Source: Nemertoderma westbladi
Taxonomy: Eukaryota; Xenacoelomorpha; Nemertodermatida; Nemertodermatidae
Reading direction: 5' to 3'
Length of the DNA: 64,000 bases
Assembly (NCBI GenBank): GCA_032718475.1
Contig: JAUCBJ010005675.1
Coordinates: forward strand, 49,186-113,185
Position numbers and translations under genes: made by a program. This document shows positions 57,185 through 64,000 of the stretch, in pieces (position 1 is the first letter of the stretch; each line of letters begins with the position of its first letter). Under the pieces are notes generated by a model. It saw only the letters and a program-made list of their open reading frames with translations. It ran no database searches and had not been told where the DNA came from.

Positions 57185-57340
57185 CCTAATTTGGATCAAG
57201 GATCCGGAAGTCAGAATAAGATCTTCGAATAATTAAGGGGAAGGCATGGGAGTACATGCTGGGCTCTAACTGCTGTCTGATGATACCAAATCTCGGGATG
57301 GTAGATACTGTACATACACAAGAAGGTTACACAGGTTTTT
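57185..57340 (+). pseudogene. Short LINE fragment
   Basis: TGGATCAAGGATCCGGAAGTCAG, GGGGAAGGCATGGG, CATGCTGGGCTCTA and CCAAATCTCGGGATGG match, in order, the C-terminal part of the LINE fragment at 22960-23560. Internal deletions have removed the intervening sequence. Confidence 0.7.
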
Positions 57341-57361
57341 TGAGTCAACGTACAATGCGAT

Positions 57362-58520
57362 AGTGCCAGTGTGCGAGGGTCTGACTTCCAATGGGCCTAG
57401 GGTTAATGGATGGTGCTAGTTTGCGAGGGTCTGACCTCCAAGGGGTCTAGGGTTCATGGATGGTGCCAGTGTACGAGGGTCTGACCTCCAAGGGATCTAG
57501 GGTTCATGGATTGTGCCAGTGTGCGAGGGTCTGACCTCCAATGGGTATAGGGTTCATGGATGGTGCCAGTGTACGAGGGTCTGTCCTCCAATGGGTCTAG
57601 GGTTCATGGATGGTGCCAGTGTACGAGGGTCTGACCTCCAATGGGTATAGGGTTCATGGATGGGGCCAGTGTGCGAAGGTCTGACCTCCAAGGGGTCTAG
57701 GGTTCGTGGATGGTGCCAGTGTACGAGGGTCTGACCTCCAAGGGGTCTAGGGTTCATGGATGGTGCCAGTGTACGAGGGTCTGACCTCCAATGGGTATAG
57801 GGTTCATGGATGGGGCCAGTGTGCGAAGGTCTGACCTCCAAGGGGTCTAGGGTTCGTGGATGGTGCCAGTGTACGAGGGTCTGACCTCCAAGGGGTCTAG
57901 GGTTCATGGAAGGTGCCAGTGTACGACGGTCTGACCTCCAAGGGGTCTAAGGTTCATGGATGGTGCCAGTGTACGAGGGTCTGACCTCCAATGGGTATAG
58001 GGTTCATGGATGGGGCCAGTGTGCGAAGGTCTGACCTCCAAGGGGTCTAGGATTCGTGGATGGTGCCAGTGTACGAGGGTCTGACCTCCAAGGGGTCTAG
58101 GGTTCATGGAAGGTGCCAGTGTACGACGGTCTGACCTCCAAGGGGTCTAAGGTTCATGGATGGTGCCAGTGTACGAGGGTCTGACCTCCAATGGGTCTAG
58201 GGTTCATGGATGGTGCCAGTGTACGGGGTCTGACCTCCAAGGGGTCTAGGGTTTATGGATGGTGCCAGTGTACGAGGGTCTGACCTCCAAAGGGTCTAGG
58301 GTTCATTGATGGTGCCAGTGTGCGAGGGTCTGACCTCCAAGGGGTCTAGGGTTCATGGATGGTGCCAGTGTACGAGGGTCTGACCTCCAAGGGGTCTAGG
58401 GTTCATGGATGGTGCCAGTGTACGAGGGTCTGACCTCCAAGGGGTTTAGGGTTCATGGATGGTGCCAGTGTACAAGGGTCTGACCTCCAAGGGGTCTAGG
58501 GTTCATGGATGGTGCCAGCG
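57362..58520. repeat. 50-bp minisatellite, about 23 copies
   Basis: The unit is GGTGCCAGTGTACGAGGGTC followed by TGACCTCCAAGGGGTCTAGG and GTTCATGGAT. A 150-200-bp higher-order pattern (GGGTATAGGG, GGGGCCAGTGTGCGAAGG units) recurs at 57591-58050. It starts directly after a LINE fragment. The open frames (57554-57907, 57904-58107) are repeat artefacts. Confidence 0.95.
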
Positions 58521-58908
58521 TAATGCGCAATGCGATTGTATGATACGAATGTGGTGGTGGGGAGTAGGTGTAAAACACGGATCCAGATCCGGATTCCAAA
58601 ATTATCAATTAAGGGAAAGGAGGAGGTTACAGTGGCACTTCAGTTATATAAGCCAGACGTATTATGAAGTATTATTAAAATTCTTATGTAACCCTAACAC
58701 TAAGTCATAAGGCTGTAAATATAAAAATTATACAAAATGTATTACAGTATATTAGACCTACCCCCCCCCCCCCCTCGCTCAATATGTTAATAAATTAATG
58801 AAATAAAACAACTTATAAATGTGGCTAAAACTCAAATGGATAACAATCTGAGTCAAATGTAGAATACCCACACAGTTCTGGAGAGTCTTGTAAATCAGCA
58901 CAATAAAT

Positions 58909-60237
58909 TTATGACTTGGATTTATCATAGAAGTACAATGTTGAGGTGGTTTGATCTTGTGCGTCAACATCAGCTGAGTGGTCTCCCCCTGACCGAGTAG
59001 GGACTTTTATAGAGTTCTTTCTGAGTTGTTTTATGAGTTTGGAAACGTCGATTCTACCCACACTATCCTGCCGTCCGCACTCTTGGATATTGTTACAAAC
59101 CTTAATGATGAACGCTGAACCCTGGTCGTCGTAGACTGGCAGCTTCTGACCCTTGCTGCATCCCAGTATCAGGGCGATATCTTTGAACTTATTACCATTT
59201 ATACTTAGATCGACATCTTGGGATAGCCGTGAGGTATCTTGACACGCCTCCACGAAGAACAAGCGTGGGCGTGCCGGATCGCATAACGCTGGGCATTTCG
59301 ATCCTACAAATAGATCCACGATATTTAGGATGTCTACGGAACTCCCATCAGGACAGAGAATAGACCCATAGGATCCGTGGCTCATAATGAACACAACCAG
59401 ACACTCAACTGGTACGGCTCGAATGGTAAGATTAGCGCGGTACCGTTTGAACCCTTCCATAACCTCGGCGGCGTTGGAAGTAACCGGAATATCTTGATGT
59501 TCCACATGGAATCCGTGGAGGTTCTCAAAACATTCCTTAATTATCTTTACGTCTTTAGTGGAACCCTCCAAACGGGAATTCACGTCTGGCGATAAAAACG
59601 AGGGTATATTTACTATGAGGCAGATTTTGAGCCCGAATTTCGTGACGCTGGGGTAGGCATCGGCTGGTTCAACTTGAAGGATCAAGTTCCCCCTGGCCCC
59701 GGGGGGACCTGGAACCGAGTGATGAAAGTCAGCCATATCGACATCCCCGGAACCACGGTGTTCGGTTACCCTCTCAGGGTGAATAACGCGAGTGTTGTTC
59801 TCTTCTTGAATACCGCTTCGGGGATGGGTTTGGTTGCTGGTCGCCATGATCGCCGGTTGGGAAGGCCCCTGGATGAGGAACACCGATTGGTCTGCGTCGT
59901 GGCTTGCCTGTATTCGATCGAGGTAAACCGAGTCTGGTAGACATCTTATTCGGGGTTCGAAATAGCGGAATAGATGCTGAGTCTCATTGAATTTGCGCAG
60001 AATAGCGAAAAACTTGAAGAAATCTTCATCAGGACGCCGCATTAAGTGTGTCAAGAGATTGTAAATCGTGTCCATCGATGTTTTCCTATTTGCATTAGGG
60101 CCCTGTATGCTCTCGAGTTGATGGGTTGTAAATATACCGTCAGATACCATTACCCGCAGAATCAATCCTGTTTCAAGGTGCTGGGTAATAAAGTATTCAA
60201 TGGACTTTGTTAATATCTCTTGTAGTTCATGCCTCAT
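58909..60237 (-). CDS. CARD-caspase, intronless, paralogue 2 (442 aa)
   Basis: ATG at 60235-60237 and TAA at 58909-58911. The layout is the same as paralogue 1: CARD-like 1-95, linker 96-195 (28 residues longer, with a GPPGARGN insert), caspase domain about 200-442. The catalytic pair is H287 (FIMSHG) and C332 (FFVEACQD). R222 is the likely first S1 arginine. The p10 motif is again PVY-x-GSAFI instead of SWR-x-GSWFI, so the altered substrate pocket is shared and predates the duplication. Both genes lie in the same orientation about 5.2 kb apart and neither has an intron. The open frame is intact, so it is probably functional. Confidence 0.93.
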   Translation of the reverse strand: MRHELQEILTKSIEYFITQHLETGLILRVMVSDGIFTTHQLESIQGPNANRKTSMDTIYNLLTHLMRRPDEDFFKFFAILRKFNETQHLFRYFEPRIRCLPDSVYLDRIQASHDADQSVFLIQGPSQPAIMATSNQTHPRSGIQEENNTRVIHPERVTEHRGSGDVDMADFHHSVPGPPGARGNLILQVEPADAYPSVTKFGLKICLIVNIPSFLSPDVNSRLEGSTKDVKIIKECFENLHGFHVEHQDIPVTSNAAEVMEGFKRYRANLTIRAVPVECLVVFIMSHGSYGSILCPDGSSVDILNIVDLFVGSKCPALCDPARPRLFFVEACQDTSRLSQDVDLSINGNKFKDIALILGCSKGQKLPVYDDQGSAFIIKVCNNIQECGRQDSVGRIDVSKLIKQLRKNSIKVPTRSGGDHSADVDAQDQTTSTLYFYDKSKS

Positions 60238-60644
60238 GGTGGTTTGGTTACAATGAAAACAAATCCGAGTATTAAACAGTTAAATACTGAAATAATAGCT
60301 GATTAGGAATTAATATTTTAATGTAGGGCAGTAGAGCCTATTGTAAATCAACGTTTGCCATTGCATTAGACCTACAGGTACCGCATACAGGTATAATTTA
60401 GGCCTAGGCCTTCCTTTATCACTTATCTTTCAAATTTATGATTTGAATTAGGGCCTAAATAAAAATTATGCCTAAACTACTACAGTACTACACACTAGCA
60501 TAGCATACTGCTATAGGCAATTAGGCCTACCCACACAGCCAGTCTGCCAGTCAATACAGCAATACAGTGCCCTTTCTGCTTTCAGCCCTTCAACAGTTCA
60601 GCAGTTCAAACCATAGCCCACTACTATCACTATACACCATGTCC

Positions 60645-62352
60645 GGGTGCATGTAAAGAGCGGACTGCGGGCTGGCGGACTACGGACTGGGGATTGCCAA
60701 AATCCGCGCGGTCAATTTGAATCATCGACTTCCAAACTAAGAATCCGCTCTTTGTTGTCTGGACAAATGGCGGACTGAAGCCGGTAAATTGTAACCTGAT
60801 TGGCTCAATCATGTACATACAGTAGGCTGAAGCTGAAAGGGAACTTAACGAATGAATCATCCCATTTGGCTTTTAAATGTTTACCATTGTGCAACACTGC
60901 AATACAGGAAATAATTATCCTATACAGTAATTACGTTGACTGTTGATTAAGGGCCTACTATATAATCAACATTCTACGGATTTTCAGATTATTTAGGGCC
61001 TATTTCAATAAATATTTTTATATACTTCCTGCCTTTAGAGTTTATGTCACAGAGTTGTCTGTTCACAAATATAAAAGAGCGAATATTCGGACATCCTAAG
61101 CGCAGGAGCTGGGGGAAGGGGGTGTGGATCTATAAATAGCATCCAATAGCAGGACGCATCTAATTACTGGCATTTAATTCTGTCCAAATTTTTATGACAG
61201 CCTTAAAATGAAAACCACGAACACCTGATCGGCTAGTGCTTTTTTAATGCTTTTTTAGTGTGGACTGTGATATCCTACATATCTGACATACGATTAACTG
61301 GGCCCATGTGAAGTATACCAGACTTTCTGCAGTTATATTTCACTTTGCAGTTACCCCCATGTGAAGAATACCAGGTTTTCACCAAAAATACAGGTTACAG
61401 AAGGGCTGAATCTAACCAAAACAATAAACAAATTAGTATAATATGTACAGGTTATAAGACAGAAATAAGCGATATAAAACACTTAATAAAGATAAATTAA
61501 AAAAAATAAAAAATCTTCATATATAAAATTCCAAAAAAAGTCGACCGAAAAGTGAAATCCTGGTATTCTTCACATGGGCGATTAACTGTGGGGCGAGCAA
61601 CGTAAGTCCAGGTGAGCCTTAGCATATGGGTAGAAGTGGTGGACCCGTCTGTCGTTGTCATCGTCGGAAATGTTTGAACGCTAATAAGTCGGTCAATCTT
61701 GGAAAAATAACGTTTCACTACTAGTATGTTTATGTACGACTAATATGTTTCAATTATGTTCCAATTTTGTTTCAACTAACAGAGACAATAGTGGCAGTAC
61801 GAGCAAACCTCCCCCCCCCCCCCTTTTTTTTTGGACGACCCCAACGTAAAAACTTTTAATTAAAGTAACAAGCAAACAAGGAATATCTTATAAGGTCGCG
61901 GTTCACACCTTTAAGCAATAAGCATAACTCTGCTTCGGCAGCAGAAGTACATACTACAGTAGTCCCAAAGTCTTCATCCAAAGTAGAGTTACGAATGAAT
62001 CATGCTTAAAAGAGTGAACCGGCCTTAACCTGAGAGATTTTATTGAAAGTTCAAGAGTTCTTCCTATTGCCTACATAATAGGTTTTCAAAATAATAGGTT
62101 GCCATCTCTGTGTCACAATGAAAACATTTAAGCCAATAAGAGGATTCAGGAAAGTTCCCTTTGGGCCTATGTAAATGATTGAGCCAATCAGGTTAAAATT
62201 TTCTGGCTTCAGTCCGCCGTTTGTCCAGACAACAAAGAGCGGATTCTTACATTATAATGCTATAATTCAAATTGACCGCGCATATTTGGGCTTTTAATTG
62301 ACAATCCGCAGTCCGTAGTCCGCAGTCCGCAGTCCGCTCTTTACATGCACCC
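60645..62352. mobile_element. Mutator-like non-autonomous element with perfect 10-bp target duplication
   Basis: It starts GGGTGCATGTAAAGAGCGG and ends CCGCTCTTTACATGCACCC. It is flanked on both sides by CACCATGTCC (60635-60644 and 62353-62362). That flank is the terminus of the CACCATG-end transposon family, so this element landed in an older element. Arms of about 250 bp share GGTCAATTTGAAT, GAATCCGCTCTTTGTTGTCT and CTGATTGGCTCAATCAT. The interior contains another inverted pair (CCCATGTGAAG at 61300 and CTTCACATGGG at 61568). No transposase was found. Confidence 0.9.
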
Positions 62353-62498
62353 CACCATGTCCTGGAATATAGTGTCGTTATTCGGTGGGGTGCATGTAAA
62401 GAGCGGACTGCGGACTGCGGACTACGGACTGCTGGATTGTCAATTAAAAGCCCAAATATGCGCGGTCAATTTGAATTTATAGCATTATAATGCGCAAT

Positions 62499-63824
62499 AA
62501 TTTTTATTGTCCGTTTAAATCCTTTTTTTGTCCTTTTTTTTTATTTTTTATGTCCTCCAAAAGTCTAATGTTAGGTTCCATGCTACCGGTTTCTCTACTG
62601 CTGTTCTCTCAGGCTATCAGTACCGGTATTAGTATATATAGCACTATTTTGCTGTATTGTATGTACAGATGTAGGTATAAAGCAGGTATTTCTGTATTTT
62701 AGTACCGGTACCGCACCGGTACTGCTATAGGCCTACTGTGTAGCCTACCATTTAAATACGGTAATGGTAGGCCTACCGGTTGTGCTAATAAATTTTAAAT
62801 AATTGATAGGCCAAACTGGATTGCAGGATTGTGGAAAATGTGGATATACCTTTCACATAATTTAGGCCTATTACTCTGTATTAGTTTTATAATCAATAAT
62901 GGATCATGACTACTGTCTGAGTAGTGTTACGGATAGCGGCACCACTACTTCCAACAGCACAGAAGGCCCGCCTCTGTAACCTGCCCCTTTCCCTCAATTA
63001 GTTAAATGATCGTTTATTGTTTTGGTTAGATAATCCCGCCTCTGTAACCTGCTCCTTTCCCTCAATTGGTAATGTTATCGTTTATTGTTTTGGTTAGAAA
63101 ATCCCGCCTCTGTAACCTGCTCCTTTCCCTCAATTAGTTAAATGATCGTTTATTGTTTTGGTTAGAAAATTCCGCCTCTGTAACCTGTCCCTTTCCCTCA
63201 ATTAGTTAAATGATCGTTTATTGTTTTGGTTAGAAAATCCCGCCTCTGTAACCTGCTCCTTTCCCTCAATAAGTTAAGTGATCGTTTATTGTTTTGGTTA
63301 GAAAATCCCGCCTCTGTAACCTGCTCCTTTCCCTCAATTAGTTAAGTGATCGTTTATTGTTTTGGTTAGAAAATCCCGTCTCTGTAAACCTGCTCCTTTC
63401 CCTGATTTGGTAAAGTGACTGTTTATTGTTTTGGTTAGAAAACTCGGCATTAACCTGCTCCTTTCCATCAATTGGTAATTGTTTTTGGCTATAAAATGAG
63501 TGTTTTGCTACGTCATGTGGTAATCGATTATCGACAACAACCACAAACTATTAAATATAGAGTCTTTTTACCACAGGCGCATATGGAAATCTATCTCATA
63601 GTCTATAAATCATGGAATCATGGAATGTTTTGGCACAGGCATAGTTAAATCAACTGTCTGACAGTCCAGAAATCAGCAGTCTGACAGTTTGAAGAAATAC
63701 ATACATAAAAAGTCATTAAAAGGACAATAAAAGTCATTAAAAGGACAACAAAAGTCATTGTGCATAATTCGTAAAAAAAAAATGACAAAAAAAGTCAAAT
63801 AAAAGGACATAAAAAATCACTGCC
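62499..63824. mobile_element. Nested insertion inside the second GGGTGCATG element
   Basis: The sequence is bounded by AATGCGCAAT on both sides (62489-62498 and 63825-63834), probably a 10-bp target duplication. The ends are imperfectly inverted (TTTTTATTGTCC at the left, GGACATAAAAAATC at the right). It contains the 68-bp array and a stretch of AGTCATTAAAAGGACAA repeats. Confidence 0.6.
62968..63480. repeat. 68-bp minisatellite, 7-8 copies
   Basis: The unit is CGCCTCTGTAACCTGCTCC, TTTCCCTCAATTAGTTAAAT, then GATCGTTTATTGTTTTGGTT. The same unit occurs singly or in pairs at 28481-28620 and 35741-35795, and as fragments near 2531, 22665, 58610 and 61411. It is therefore part of a widespread transposon family whose copy here has expanded in tandem. 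Confidence 0.92.
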
Positions 63825-64000
63825 AATGCGCAATGTAAGAATCCGCTCTTTGTTGTCTGGACAAACGGCGGAATGAAGCCAGAAAATTGTAACCTGATTG
63901 GCTCAATCATTTACATAGGCCCAAAGGGAACTTTCCTGAATCCTCTTATTGGCTTAAATGTTTTCATTGTGACACATAGAGATGGAAACACAAACAATAT

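Larger units (their letters stand above)
62388..64000. mobile_element. Second copy of the GGGTGCATG element, interrupted and cut by the window end
   Basis: It starts GGGTGCATGTAAAGAGCGG only 35 bp after the first copy, in the same orientation. The left arm resumes after an insertion at 63835 with GTAAGAATCCGCTCTTTGTT, then continues to 64000. Its right end is outside the window. Confidence 0.85.

Noticed and set aside
50000-64000. RIM C2A or PDZ exons upstream of 49869
   Set aside because: I looked for C2A and PDZ-like coding stretches on the minus strand and found none that I could support.

Overview
This window looks like nuclear DNA of a marine invertebrate animal. It is AT-rich and intron-rich, with long introns packed with inverted-repeat transposons, tRNA-derived SINE heads, degraded LINE reverse-transcriptase fragments and kilobase-scale minisatellites. 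A synaptic RIM gene means a bilaterian with a nervous system. An invertebrate deuterostome (echinoderm, hemichordate or similar) is my guess from the general texture, including frequent AGGCCTA and ACCGGT palindromes, but I cannot prove it from the sequence.

The backbone is the 3' part of one gene on the minus strand, a RIM (regulating synaptic membrane exocytosis) homologue. I assembled ten exons by hand between 49869 and 5488. Every junction keeps the reading frame (phases 1-1, 1-2, 2-2, 2-1, 1-0, 0-2, 2-1, 1-0, 0-0, 0-stop), giving about 583 residues that end in the RIM C2B domain. Two additional ATG exons (27257-27301 and 24527-24759) end in exactly the phases needed to splice into the next exon, so short RIM isoforms from internal promoters are likely. 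The zinc finger, PDZ and C2A parts must lie upstream of this window or in exons I could not see.

Inside RIM introns, on the same strand, sit a complete intronless OCA2/P-protein-like transporter gene (17897-20125) and two copies of a small acidic prothymosin-like gene (44275-44706, 47200-47631). These two are carried on a nearly identical 2.84-kb tandem duplication. Upstream of the last visible RIM exon lie two paralogous intronless CARD-caspase genes (52495-53739, 58909-60237), also minus strand, which share a gene-conversion-like tract.

Two RIM exons have seeded minisatellites at their own 5' splice sites. The 24-bp array after exon 8347-8564 carries about twenty copies of the exon end plus a consensus donor. 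The 65-bp array after exon 32816-32949 does the same and was later split by a 1.07-kb transposon. This recurrent amplification of exon/donor junctions in one gene is the most unusual thing I found.

Other tandem arrays have units of 23 bp (11.2-13.0 kb), 41 bp (28.7-29.4 kb), 37 bp (40.5-41.6 kb), 50 bp (57.4-58.5 kb) and about 68 bp (63.0-63.5 kb). Several transposons have readable target-site duplications (TA, 9 bp, 10 bp), and nested insertions can be ordered in time at 60.6-64.0 kb.
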